A stretch of DNA of 26,828 nucleotides from UTPRO1 sp031400185 (lineage in GTDB: Bacteria; Desulfobacterota; Binatia; UTPRO1): NCBI GenBank assembly GCA_031400185.1, contig JANNPN010000113.1:1-26828 (forward strand). Direction: 5' to 3'. Positions 19,530 through 26,828 of this stretch are shown one piece after another. Position numbers and translations under genes: made by a program. The first letter of the stretch is position 1. Every line of letters begins with the position of its first letter. The notes beneath the pieces were generated by a model. The model had not been told where the DNA came from. It was given only the letters and a program-made list of their open reading frames with translations, and searched no databases.

Positions 19530-19558
19530 AGATTAAGCGAATCTGCTCCCGGCGTCAA
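19530..19558 (-). promoter_or_regulatory. Candidate sigma-70 promoter for recA
   Basis: On the minus strand TTGACG (19553-19558) is followed after 17 bases by TAATCT (19530-19535). It overlaps the last codons of thpR. It would give a recA leader of about 170 bases containing the palindrome at 19384-19398. This is a motif match only. Confidence 0.35.
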
Positions 19559-20150
19559 TGAGCGGGAAGGTCGCGAGGACGGAATGCCGCGCGCCGCCGG
19601 CGCCGAGCTCGCTCCGAAAGAGGGTCACATGCATGAGCGGCGCATTCCCGAGCTCGCGATCGCCGTCGCTGGCGAGGAAGCCGAGATCCGGTCGGGGGCG
19701 TCGGTCGCGGACGCGTCCAAGGGTCACGTGCGGGCGAAAGGGCCGCGCCTCGCGCGCGAACCCTTCTTCCGCACACGCCGATTCGACCGCGTTCGCGAGG
19801 GCCCCGAGCCGCGGCGCCTCGATCCCCACCCAAATCACCTGCGGCCGTGCGAGACTTGGAAAGGCGCCGACGCCCCGAACGCGTGCGACCCGGGCCGGCT
19901 CGGCGGCGAGCGCGGCGCGGATGCGCTCGGCGAGGGGCGGAATGCGCGGCGTTTCGACGTCGCCGAGGAACGTGAGGGTCAGGTGCAGCTGCGTCGCGCG
20001 TGTCCAGCCGACGCCGGCGACGGTCGCGCGCAGGCGCTCGAGGTACTCGACGACCGCGCTCCGCGCCGGGTCGGCAAGCTCCACGGCGACGAAGCACCGC
20101 CAGCGTTCAGCGGGCGCTGACGGGCTCTCGGGATCATCCCGGCGCGACAC
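19533..20150 (-). CDS. thpR: RNA 2',3'-cyclic phosphodiesterase (2'-5' RNA ligase family)
   Basis: The 205-residue two-histidine phosphoesterase is related to ThpR/LigT. Both catalytic HxTx motifs are present, HLTLTFLGD (56-64) and HVTLGRVRD (141-149). The start of the fold is RCFVAVELADPAR (18-30). GTG 20150 is chosen because it is the last start before the fold; the gene then overlaps the cinA stop by 17 bases. An earlier start at 20183 would add residues reading through cinA. Neighbouring cinA and recA is the common arrangement in deltaproteobacteria-like genomes. Confidence 0.9.
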   Translation of the reverse strand: MSRRDDPESPSAPAERWRCFVAVELADPARSAVVEYLERLRATVAGVGWTRATQLHLTLTFLGDVETPRIPPLAERIRAALAAEPARVARVRGVGAFPSLARPQVIWVGIEAPRLGALANAVESACAEEGFAREARPFRPHVTLGRVRDRRPRPDLGFLASDGDRELGNAPLMHVTLFRSELGAGGARHSVLATFPLIDAGSRFA

Positions 20151-21441
20151 TTTCCCGTTTGAGCTCGGCCGGGACGGCGCCACGCCGACCGATCTCGAGC
20201 AGCGGCGCGCCGAGCAGGTGGCGGCGCACCCAGTCGAGCGCGATCTGGGACGAGAGCAGCTTCACCCACTCGCGGTTTCCCCAGAGCTGGTAGCGCCGCG
20301 TGACCGTCGGCACGCCCGCCGCCGCCAGACCGAAGCAGACCGTACCGACCGGTTTCTCGGCCGTGCCGCCGTCCGGCCCCGCAACCCCGGTGACCCCGAC
20401 CGCGATGTCGGTTCCGAGCGCGGTCCGCGCCCCCTCGGCCATGGCCCCCGCGACCTCCTCGCTGACGGCGCCGTGTGCTTCGAGAAGCGCGCGCGAGACA
20501 CCGAGAAGCCGCTCTTTCACCTCATTCGAGTAGGCGTTCACAGCGCCGCGATAGTACGCCGAGCAGCCGGGCACGTTGGTGAGCCGATGCGCGACGAGCC
20601 CCCCGGTGCACGACCCGCCGAACCCGACGGTCACCTTGCGCTCGGCGAGGAGGGCGCCGACGACGCGTTCCATGCTCGTGTCGCCCTCGCCGTAGATGTA
20701 CTGGCCGAGCCGCCGATGGACCTCGCGGCCGAACGCATCGAGGTGCTGCTCGACGTCGTCGCCGCGCACCACGACCCGGACGGACACCTCGGGGAAGTTG
20801 GCGCGGAACGACCAGCGTCCCTCACCGGGGATCTCCGCGATGACCTCGTCGAGACCCGACTCGCTGATGCCGAAGGTCTGAAACGTGCGGTGGCCGACGC
20901 GGGCAGCGCCGCTGAGCTCCGCGAGCCACGGCAGCACGGTTTCCGTCAGCATCGGCTTCATCTCGCGCGGCACGCCCGGCAGCACGACGAGGTGTCTCCG
21001 ATCGTCGGGCGGTCCCACCTCGACCCGGTAGCCCGGCGCCGTGCCGAGCCCGTTCGGGATGACGATCGCGCCCTCGGGGAAGGCCGCCTGCTTCAGGTTG
21101 TTCTCCGGCATCACCCGGTTGAAGAGCCGGAAGAGCTCGCGGATGCGCTCGGCGATCTCCTCGTTGTGGACGACGGGACGACCCAGCAAAGCCGCGACCG
21201 TTTCGGTCGTGAGATCGTCGGCCGTCGGACCAAGACCGCCGGTCGCGATCACGACGTGCGCGAGCCGAAGCGCCTCGCTCCACGCCCAGCGCAACCGTTC
21301 GTGCCGATCGCCGACCGTCAGCACCGCGACGACGTCGATGCCGAGCCCCAGCAGCCGGTCGGCGATGAAACCCGCGTTGGTGTCGGTCGTGCGACCAGTG
21401 GTGAGCTCGTCTCCCGTGCTGAGGATGGCGGCGTCGATCAT
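20134..21441 (-). CDS. cinA: CinA-family protein (MoaB-like domain plus nicotinamide-nucleotide amidase domain)
   Basis: The 435-residue protein has an N-terminal MoaB/MogA-like COG1058 domain (1-170: AAILSTGDELTTGRTTDTN, ATGGLGPTADDLTTE, LPGVPREMKPM), linked to ADP-ribose/NMN salvage. It also has a C-terminal PncC amidase domain (265-415) that deamidates NMN in the pyridine nucleotide cycle. The amidase nucleophile motif is usually AESCTGG but here reads GGSCTGG (S277 kept, preceding Glu replaced by Gly). VTGVAGPDGGTAEKPVGTV (350-368) is intact. ATG 21441 overlaps the pgpA stop by four bases. The tail beyond 415 is not conserved. Confidence 0.94.
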   Translation of the reverse strand: MIDAAILSTGDELTTGRTTDTNAGFIADRLLGLGIDVVAVLTVGDRHERLRWAWSEALRLAHVVIATGGLGPTADDLTTETVAALLGRPVVHNEEIAERIRELFRLFNRVMPENNLKQAAFPEGAIVIPNGLGTAPGYRVEVGPPDDRRHLVVLPGVPREMKPMLTETVLPWLAELSGAARVGHRTFQTFGISESGLDEVIAEIPGEGRWSFRANFPEVSVRVVVRGDDVEQHLDAFGREVHRRLGQYIYGEGDTSMERVVGALLAERKVTVGFGGSCTGGLVAHRLTNVPGCSAYYRGAVNAYSNEVKERLLGVSRALLEAHGAVSEEVAGAMAEGARTALGTDIAVGVTGVAGPDGGTAEKPVGTVCFGLAAAGVPTVTRRYQLWGNREWVKLLSSQIALDWVRRHLLGAPLLEIGRRGAVPAELKRESVAPG

Positions 21442-21884
21442 GTGAGCATCCGTACCACGAGATTGGCGTAGATGCCCGCGACCAGGTCGTCCGCCACGAC
21501 CCCGACACCGTTCTTCACGTGCCGATCGAAGTACCCGATCGGAAACGGTTTCACGATGTCGAAGAACCGGAAGGCGAGGAACGTGAGCGCCAGGACCCGG
21601 CCGGTCGGGGCGAGGAACGCCCCGGCGAAAAGCATCCCGCAGATCTCGTCGAGGACGATCCGAGGGCTGTCCGACTGCCCGAAGATCCGGCAGGCCCGAC
21701 CGCAGATCGGCATCGCGAGGATCCCGGCCCCGACGATCACGGCGGCGAGGATGCCGGGCGGGAGCTCGAGCCGCCCGAGAGCGACGAGCAACGGGAGCGC
21801 CAGCAGCGACCCGAACGTCCCCGGCGCGGACGGCATGTACCCGACGCCGGCACTGGTCGCGAGGAACACGACGAGGCGGTCCAT
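21438..21884 (-). CDS. pgpA: Phosphatidylglycerophosphatase A
   Basis: The 148-residue inner-membrane enzyme dephosphorylates phosphatidylglycerophosphate to phosphatidylglycerol. Signature segments are GVGYMPSAPGTFGSLLALPL (13-32), RIVLDEICGMLFAG (75-88, acidic D79/E80), RFFDIVKPFPIGYFD (106-120) and GVGVVADDLVAGIYAN (126-141). Hydrophobic helices lie between them. I use ATG 21884; a TTG at 21908 adds MAAAARSG-like residues only. The gene starts 24 bases after the stop of the large secreted protein and its own stop overlaps cinA, so it could share a transcript with either side. Confidence 0.93.
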   Translation of the reverse strand: MDRLVVFLATSAGVGYMPSAPGTFGSLLALPLLVALGRLELPPGILAAVIVGAGILAMPICGRACRIFGQSDSPRIVLDEICGMLFAGAFLAPTGRVLALTFLAFRFFDIVKPFPIGYFDRHVKNGVGVVADDLVAGIYANLVVRMLT

Positions 21885-21908
21885 GCCGGATCTCGCCGCA
21901 GCGGCCAA

Positions 21909-24900
21909 TTAGGGAGCGGCGCAGCCCGCGGTCGTGATGGACAATGACGGCGCGAGCGCGGGGAGCAGTCCCCCGGCGCGCGGGGCGATGGCCCGCAGGA
22001 GATCCTCGGCGGCGCAGTCGTGGTTGAGGCGCAGCGCGGTCTCGTAGCTCGTGAGGGTCGAGAGCGTGTCGCCGCCAGGGAGCGTCGCGACGAGCGCATC
22101 GAGGTTCGCGGCGCGCGGCGGCCGGAGATTCACGTTGAAATCGATGCCTCCGCACTTCTTGTCGATCGCGGGGGCGACCTTCGCACGCGCCGCGGCGATC
22201 TTCGCCGCCTCCTTGGCGCAGCCGGCATCGGCCTTCGCGAGACACGCTGAATCGTTCGGCTTCGTCTGGATGCAGGCGAAGACCTTGTCGACGCACTTGG
22301 TGAGGCTCGCAAGCTTCTTCGTGACGAAGCCGCTCGCCGCCTTCGTGATCGCGGCCGCGCACGCGTGGATGGCCTTGCCCTGCACGGGATCGCCGACGCC
22401 CTCCCCGTCGCCGTTGTAGTCGACGAGGCAGCCGCCGGCCTCGGGCGCCACCCCGGCGACGCGCTGGAGCTCACCGGCGCGCGGCGCCTCGGTGCCATAG
22501 ATGCCGCTCGAGCCGCAGACATACCGCCGCGCGATGCACTCGGCGACGTCCGCGACGTTCGCCGGCACGTGGCCGAGCTCGACCAGGCAATCGGCGCCGA
22601 CGCCGTCGTAGCCGAGACCGGTCGCGCCCTTCAGGTCGTCCGAGTCCACGAGCGCCGCGCCGCACTTCGTCTGCACCGCCGCGAGCAGCTTGGCCCGCGC
22701 CGCCGTCGCCGCACCCCGGAGCGCCGCGCACTTGGCGGTCGCCTTGGTGACGCACGCCGGATCGTCGGGCTTCGTCTGAATGCACTTCAGGATGCCGTTG
22801 GTGCAGGCGTCGAGCTGCTTGAGACGCGCGCTCAGGAACGCGACACCGCCCTTGCCGATCGCCTGCTGACACTTGGTCGCGTTCTTCGCGGCGGTCGCGT
22901 CCGTGAGACCGCCGAGCTCGACGACGATCGAGGTAGGCAGCGGCGTCGGTACGAGGGTCGGCGTGACGCCGCCGTTCGGGGTGGCCGTCGCGGTGGCGAC
23001 GTCGCCGGTTGGAGTCCCGACGGGTGTTGCCGTTTGCGTCAGGCTCGGGGTGACGGTCGCGGTGCTCGTCGGCGTGATCTGCCCCGACGGGGTCGCAGTC
23101 GTGGTGACGTTCGGCGTGCCCGTTACGGTCACCGCTGCAGTCCCGGTCGCCGTGGCGGTCAGGACGGGGGTGGGCGTCGTCGTCGCAGCCGTCGAGGTCG
23201 GGCCGACGATCGGCGTCGACGTCGGCGTCAGCGTCGGCGTCCCAGTTGCGGTCGCGGTGACCGTCGGGGTCGGGGTGCGCGTCGCCGTGCGCGTCGGGGT
23301 CGCCGTCCGCGTCGGCGTCGGGGTGCGGGTCGCGGTGACTGTCGGCGTCGGGGTGACCGTCGGACAGGTGAACGCGTTGCACGTCGCGTTGCAGCAGGCA
23401 CCGTCGGCGGCCGCACCCTTGTCGCACATCTCGCCGGTCTGACGGATGCCGTCGCCGCACACGGGGCAATTCGGGCCGCGTTGTTCGAGAACCCGGTAGG
23501 TTTCTTCCGGATTGAAGACGACGCCCGAGCCGATCACCGGATCCTGCCCGTCCAGGTGCGTGAGGGTGACGGATCCACCCGGGTTCGCGAGGTACTGCGA
23601 GTTGTTGCCGAGGCTCATGGGCCGCCGCGAGATCAACTCGATGTCGGAGCCTCCGGGGAAGTTGGCCGCGTTGACGCCGGCGTGGCCGTCGATCTTCGCT
23701 TGCGTCGCGACGCTCACGCCGCACCCGGCGAGCGTGATGGTTTGTCCGCTGCCGCTGAGAGCGCCGCCGAAGGCGAGGATGTCCTTGGCGATGCTCAGAT
23801 TGCCGGTGTTGCCCGTGTCGTCGCCGAGGCCAGCTTCGAAGTCGACGTAGCCACCGTCGCCGTCGCTGTTCGCGGAGCCGCCGGTCGTGTCGATCATGCC
23901 TTCCAGCGCAATGGCCCGGCCCGCAGTGCCGGCGATGTCGCCGCCGGTCGAGAAGCCGTGCACGTTGATGTTGCCCGTGATCTTGAGGTCGCGTCCGGCG
24001 GTGACGTCGATCGCGCCGCCGTCGCCGCCCTCATTGCCGCTGGTCATCGAGATGAGGCCGCCGATGAACTCCATGTCGCCGTCGAGGGGCGTGTTCACGC
24101 GGTAGAAGTCGATGTCGCTCGAGTCGAGGGTGAAATATCCACCGTCGCCGTCGAAATTGGTGGCAGCGTCGGCCCGCACGGTGACGTTGTCGAAGAGCAT
24201 GCGCCCGAGCGATGTGGCATCGAGGCTGCCGCCGTATCCGCCGAACGTGTCAGTCGCGCTGCCGCGCATGTTCAGGCTGATCGCGCTGTCGCCGTCGATC
24301 AAAAGGCGTCCCCCGACCGTGATGCCGCCGATCCCGTCTTCGCCGGCCGCGAACGACATCGCCCCGCCGTCGCCCCCGCCGGCTCGGCTGTCGCACGTGA
24401 CGGATCGCTTCACGAAGATGTCGTCGCCGGCGGTGAGGATGAATTCGCCCCCGCCGCCGCCGCCGCCGCTCACGTCGACTTGTTTTCGCATGTCGACGTT
24501 GATGGCCCCCTGGAGATCGACGATTCCCCCCGTGCCGCCGTTCTGGCCCGTGAGCGACAAGTCCCCGTCGACGATGATGCTGCCCGTCTGGGAAATGGCC
24601 GTGATCTCCCCACCGTCGGTGTACCGGTCGCCGAGGTCCTGGAACGTGCTGATGCCGTTGCCGAGCATCGGGTTGCCCCCGCCCGCGAGCGTGATGGTGC
24701 CAGCCGCGTTCAGGAAGACGGTGCCCGCGCTATCGCCGGAGACATCGAGGCCCGCGCCCGTGTTGTTGTCGACGGTGATCGTTCCGGTCGCGGTGATCGA
24801 GATCAGCCCGCCCTGTATGATGTAGCCATCGGGCTTGTAGAAGTCGCCCGCCGCGCGCAGCTTGCCGCCCAGAATTATGGAGACGTTCTTGACGTTCACC

Positions 24901-25178
24901 ACCTTGATGAACCCGCTCCCAGCCATGTCGAAGGACTTCTCGATGCTGAGGTCCCGGCCATTGAGGTTGAACTCGCACCCGCCCGTGGTGACCTCGACGG
25001 CCGTCGTCAACCGCACGAGCCCCGCCGTGCAGACGCCGTTGCCGCAGAGGACGTTCTGCGTGTTCTGCAGCGCGTTGTTCGTGCATGTCGCAGTGACGGC
25101 GTGCGCGCGCGACGCGGCGAACGTGGAACAGACCACAGCGAAGACGAGGGCCAAACCGCGGATGGAAGGGGCGTGCAT
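21909..25178 (-). CDS. Large secreted protein: Gly-rich solenoid, Cys-rich motif, Thr/Pro linker, two six-Cys helical repeats
   Basis: The product has 1089 residues. Residues 1-27 are a signal peptide ending SRAHA. Residues 70-560 are Gly/Asp-rich with recurring short strands (SIIVDGDLSLTG, GGAIDVTAGRDLKITGNIN, GRLLIDGDSAI), suggesting a right-handed beta-solenoid of the haemagglutinin or polymorphic-membrane-protein type. They include seven consecutive Gly (238-244). Residues 571-605 (CPVCGDGIRQTGEMCDKG, then CCNATC) match the Myxococcus-type Cys-rich repeat. Residues 606-750 form a Thr/Pro/Val linker, probably surface-exposed. Residues 770-839 and 940-1009 are two copies of a Cys-helix repeat with identical Cys spacing. 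No catalytic motif or sorting signal is seen. A surface adhesin or matrix role is inference. Gene start ATG 25178 has a consensus-like promoter about 80 bases upstream. Confidence 0.82.
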   Translation of the reverse strand: MHAPSIRGLALVFAVVCSTFAASRAHAVTATCTNNALQNTQNVLCGNGVCTAGLVRLTTAVEVTTGGCEFNLNGRDLSIEKSFDMAGSGFIKVVNVKNVSIILGGKLRAAGDFYKPDGYIIQGGLISITATGTITVDNNTGAGLDVSGDSAGTVFLNAAGTITLAGGGNPMLGNGISTFQDLGDRYTDGGEITAISQTGSIIVDGDLSLTGQNGGTGGIVDLQGAINVDMRKQVDVSGGGGGGGEFILTAGDDIFVKRSVTCDSRAGGGDGGAMSFAAGEDGIGGITVGGRLLIDGDSAISLNMRGSATDTFGGYGGSLDATSLGRMLFDNVTVRADAATNFDGDGGYFTLDSSDIDFYRVNTPLDGDMEFIGGLISMTSGNEGGDGGAIDVTAGRDLKITGNINVHGFSTGGDIAGTAGRAIALEGMIDTTGGSANSDGDGGYVDFEAGLGDDTGNTGNLSIAKDILAFGGALSGSGQTITLAGCGVSVATQAKIDGHAGVNAANFPGGSDIELISRRPMSLGNNSQYLANPGGSVTLTHLDGQDPVIGSGVVFNPEETYRVLEQRGPNCPVCGDGIRQTGEMCDKGAAADGACCNATCNAFTCPTVTPTPTVTATRTPTPTRTATPTRTATRTPTPTVTATATGTPTLTPTSTPIVGPTSTAATTTPTPVLTATATGTAAVTVTGTPNVTTTATPSGQITPTSTATVTPSLTQTATPVGTPTGDVATATATPNGGVTPTLVPTPLPTSIVVELGGLTDATAAKNATKCQQAIGKGGVAFLSARLKQLDACTNGILKCIQTKPDDPACVTKATAKCAALRGAATAARAKLLAAVQTKCGAALVDSDDLKGATGLGYDGVGADCLVELGHVPANVADVAECIARRYVCGSSGIYGTEAPRAGELQRVAGVAPEAGGCLVDYNGDGEGVGDPVQGKAIHACAAAITKAASGFVTKKLASLTKCVDKVFACIQTKPNDSACLAKADAGCAKEAAKIAAARAKVAPAIDKKCGGIDFNVNLRPPRAANLDALVATLPGGDTLSTLTSYETALRLNHDCAAEDLLRAIAPRAGGLLPALAPSLSITTAGCAAP
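22152..22361 (-). repeat. Six-Cys helical repeat, copy 2 (residues 940-1009)
   Basis: The cysteines follow CX21CX6CX9CX7CX21C, identical in all gaps to copy 1. Shared residues include the CIQTKP.D..C core and a final KCG. The helices are Ala/Lys-rich. Confidence 0.85.
22662..22871 (-). repeat. Six-Cys helical repeat, copy 1 (residues 770-839)
   Basis: The cysteines follow CX21CX6CX9CX7CX21C, as in copy 2, which lies 170 residues further on. The core CIQTKPDDPAC and the C-terminal QTKCG match copy 2 closely. The spacer between copies contains five more Cys (864-917). Confidence 0.85.
22929..23363 (-). repeat. Low-complexity Thr/Pro linker coding region
   Basis: This stretch encodes about 145 residues rich in TPTPT, TAT and TPT units (residues 606-750). 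The DNA shows imperfect 6- and 12-base iterations of GTCGGCGTC/GGGGTG type. It is in frame throughout and a likely site of length change between strains. Confidence 0.85.
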
Positions 25179-25235
25179 GCGAGTGGGGTGGGACGAACTG
25201 TACGAATGCGTGGAACAGCTTTCGGAGTCGGTCGG

Positions 25236-25265
25236 ACGATATCGGGGCGCGCAGAATCATGTCAA
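25236..25265 (-). promoter_or_regulatory. Candidate sigma-70 promoter of the large secreted protein gene
   Basis: On the minus strand a full-consensus -35 TTGACA (25260-25265) is followed after 18 bases by TATCGT (25236-25241). The predicted leader to the start at 25178 is about 50 bases. It also sits in the divergent gap shared with the cysQ-like gene, whose own promoter I could not identify. Confidence 0.45.
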
Positions 25266-25427
25266 CGTACTTTCGACTTCGCATGACGATTGGACGGGCC
25301 CCTTGGTCTCGGCCGTTTAAAGGTGCTAACAAAGCGCGGTCGTTACGCGAGGCCTCGGGGCGGCGTCCGCAAACCCTATGGCAAAAGGCGCGCGATATGA
25401 CCCCCGTGGTGCGGAGAGACTGACGCG

Positions 25428-26225
25428 ATGGCGACGATGGAATACGAGCTCGAAGTTGCACGCGGCGCCGCCAAAGCCGCCGGGCAAGTCCTGTTGCGGT
25501 ACTACGGGAGCGCCTACAAGGTGGCCGAGAAGAGTGCCGACAACCCGGTCACGATCGCGGATCTCGAGTCGAACGAAGTCCTGAAATCCACGATTCTCGC
25601 CGCGTTCCCGAACGACGCCTGGCTGTCGGAAGAGACCGTCGACTCCGACGACCGCCTGAAGCAGAAGCGGGTCTGGATCGTCGACCCGCTCGACGGCACG
25701 AAAGAGTTCATCGGCGAGATCCCCGAGTTCTGCGTATGCGTGGCGCTCGTGGAGGACGGCACGCCGCGCGTCGCGGTCGAATACAATCCGGTCCGCGACG
25801 AGCTCTTCTGGGCGTCCAAGGGCGGCGGCACGTTGCTGAACGGTGCGCCCGTCCACGTGAGCAAGGCGAATGACCTCCGGCACGCGAGCGTGCTCGCGAG
25901 CCGGAGCGAGGAAGCGCGCGGCGAGTGGGAGCCCTACCAGTCGCTCATGCGGGTCGAGCTGACCGGCAGCGTCGCCTACAAGTTCGCGCTGGTCGCGGCG
26001 GGACGCCACGACTCCACGTTCACGCTCACGCCGAAGAACGAGTGGGACGTCTGCGCGGGGGCGCTGCTCGTGAGCGAGGCCGGCGGCATGGTGACCGATC
26101 CCGACGGGCGCGCCATCCGCTTCAACAACAAGGACACGCTGCTCCCCGGGTTGATCGCGTCGAACGGCCTCCTCCACCGCCCGATCCTGAACACGATCCG
26201 CGTCGTCCGCGCTTCGATGGAATAG
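25428..26225 (+). CDS. cysQ: Inositol monophosphatase-superfamily phosphatase, CysQ-like (3'(2'),5'-bisphosphate nucleotidase)
   Basis: The 265-residue Mg-dependent, Li-sensitive-fold phosphatase has metal and catalytic motifs VTIADLESNE (41-50), LSEET (66-70), WIVDPLDGTKEFI (83-95, the DPLDGT plus KEF form typical of CysQ) and EWDVCAGALLVSEAGG (205-220). CysQ hydrolyses 3'-phosphoadenosine 5'-phosphate in sulfur assimilation; related enzymes take inositol phosphates, so substrate is inferred. No signal peptide is present. GGAGAG lies about ten bases before the ATG. The gene stands alone on the plus strand, divergent from the large secreted protein gene and convergent with the small hydrolase. 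Confidence 0.88.
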   Translation: MATMEYELEVARGAAKAAGQVLLRYYGSAYKVAEKSADNPVTIADLESNEVLKSTILAAFPNDAWLSEETVDSDDRLKQKRVWIVDPLDGTKEFIGEIPEFCVCVALVEDGTPRVAVEYNPVRDELFWASKGGGTLLNGAPVHVSKANDLRHASVLASRSEEARGEWEPYQSLMRVELTGSVAYKFALVAAGRHDSTFTLTPKNEWDVCAGALLVSEAGGMVTDPDGRAIRFNNKDTLLPGLIASNGLLHRPILNTIRVVRASME

Positions 26226-26240
26226 CGGCCGCGCCGCGCG

Positions 26241-26792
26241 TCACGTCCCGGGTTGCGGAGCGCGCAACCAGCGTACGAGCGCGTCGATCGCCTCCGGGGT
26301 GTCGCTCGGGAGGACGCGCATCGGCACCTTCACGGTCGCGCGCTGCGGGGCGGCGCCGATGACGACGACGCCCGCGACCGGAACCCGCGCCGCGACGTCG
26401 AGCGCCGCGGCGGCGACCGCTTCGCTCGCGACGAGGAAGACGGGACGGATTTTGCGCCCGAGGAGATAGCGATAGGCACCCTCGAGGTCCTGGCTCGCGG
26501 CGCGCGCATCTGGCGTCCCGGAAGAGGCGCCGTGACCGCGAGGGTCGCACCGGAGGACGCGAAATCCTTGCGCAGCGACCCGGGCGGCGAGATCCTGCCA
26601 GCGCGCGCCGGCGTCGCCCCCCGCATGCGCCACGACGACCCCGGGGCCGGTCGCGCCGGCGAGCTCGCCGATCAGCTGGGTGCCGTCCATAGCGGTGACG
26701 TCGACGCGCTCGGCGGCGGCGCCGCGCGCGACCGCCGACAGCACGAGGACGAACGCGATCGCCATCACGAGGACCGCCGCCGTCGAACGCAC
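26241..26792 (-). CDS. Small exported alpha/beta-hydrolase-like protein with degenerate nucleophile elbow
   Basis: The 183-residue protein has an N-terminal hydrophobic signal sequence (1-27, ending RGAAA). The alpha/beta-hydrolase core begins VDVTAMDGTQLIGEL and GPGVVVAHAGG (oxyanion-like turn), followed by CDPRGHGASSG (82-92). At the nucleophile elbow the sequence is FLVASEAVAAAA: S123 is present but the flanking Gly residues of GxSxG are Ala. No clear C-terminal Asp/His pair is visible, and the protein is shorter than typical hydrolases. It may be inactive, or a short dienelactone-hydrolase-like form. Start is GTG 26792, or ATG 26765 as an alternative. It abuts a partial upstream frame whose stop is directly before the GTG. 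Confidence 0.68.
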   Translation of the reverse strand: MRSTAAVLVMAIAFVLVLSAVARGAAAERVDVTAMDGTQLIGELAGATGPGVVVAHAGGDAGARWQDLAARVAAQGFRVLRCDPRGHGASSGTPDARAASQDLEGAYRYLLGRKIRPVFLVASEAVAAAALDVAARVPVAGVVVIGAAPQRATVKVPMRVLPSDTPEAIDALVRWLRAPQPGT

Positions 26793-26828
26793 TCAGGAGG
26801 CCGGGCGCCGCTCGACGAACGCAGGCCG
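26793..26828 (-). CDS. C-terminal tail of a gene entering from the right edge
   Basis: On the minus strand the frame RPAFVERRPAS ends in TGA at 26793-26795, immediately before the GTG start of the small hydrolase. Eleven residues are too few to name a family. The tight junction (TGA then GTG) suggests an operon. Confidence 0.3.
   Translation of the reverse strand, partial: RPAFVERRPAS

Noticed and set aside
20134..22362. Long N-terminal extension of CinA reaching into the secreted protein gene
   Set aside because: The extension is Arg-rich shadow sequence. The CinA domain starts at ATG 21441, which overlaps pgpA in the usual way.
22929..23363. CRISPR-like or tandem-repeat array
   Set aside because: The repeats are short and irregular and encode an in-frame Thr/Pro linker; there are no spacers.
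22365..25286. A 973-codon open frame on the plus strand, antisense to the large secreted protein
   Set aside because: Its composition (Arg/Ala/Val/Asp) is the usual mirror of a high-GC gene. The minus frame has a signal peptide, a Cys pattern and repeats.

Overview
The window is high-GC bacterial chromosome, densely packed, with no stretch over 300 bases lacking a gene. No rRNA, tRNA, CRISPR array, insertion sequence or phage gene was seen. The gene order and secreted proteins suggest a deltaproteobacterium-like or Candidatus Binatota-like lineage. Grounds are a pgpA-cinA-thpR-recA ... recX-alaS order, secreted proteins with long Thr/Pro linkers, and a myxobacterial-type Cys-rich motif. This placement is inference.

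Left part (1-5400): the tail of a cupin protein, a small basic DNA-binding-like protein in an AT-richer pocket, a small HExxH metalloprotease-like protein, and a secreted family 8 glycoside hydrolase (GH8) with a Thr/Pro linker and an unassigned C-terminal domain. These are followed by a FabI/FabL-like enoyl reductase on the minus strand, an unknown protein, and a small single-pass membrane coiled-coil protein.

Middle (5469-9818): a minus-strand pair (exported small protein and TPR protein) lies divergent to a tightly coupled plus-strand operon. That operon encodes a LuxE-like acyl-protein synthetase, a LuxC-like acyl-CoA reductase and a class III aminotransferase. The three enzymes could convert a fatty acid to an aldehyde and then to an amine. 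No luciferase genes are visible.

Right part (9772-21884, minus strand): one long co-directional housekeeping block. In transcription order it is pgpA, cinA, thpR, recA, pilT/pilU-like, recX, alaS, phoH, ybeY, lnt, prfB, with many 1-4 base overlaps. prfB carries the classic programmed +1 frameshift (CTT TGA C after a G-rich Shine-Dalgarno-like run), so its intact product spans two frames. recX has no ordinary start codon near its conserved domain.

Right end (21909-26828): a 1089-residue secreted protein combines a Gly-rich beta-solenoid-like half, a Cys-rich motif, a 145-residue Thr/Pro linker and two copies of a six-cysteine helical repeat with identical spacing. After it come a divergent cysQ-like phosphatase and a small exported alpha/beta-hydrolase-like protein.

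The observations most worth follow-up are the LuxE-LuxC-aminotransferase operon, the six-Cys repeat, the GH8 enzyme with Asn at the usual base position plus its unassigned C-terminal domain, and the pilT-like gene between recA and recX.
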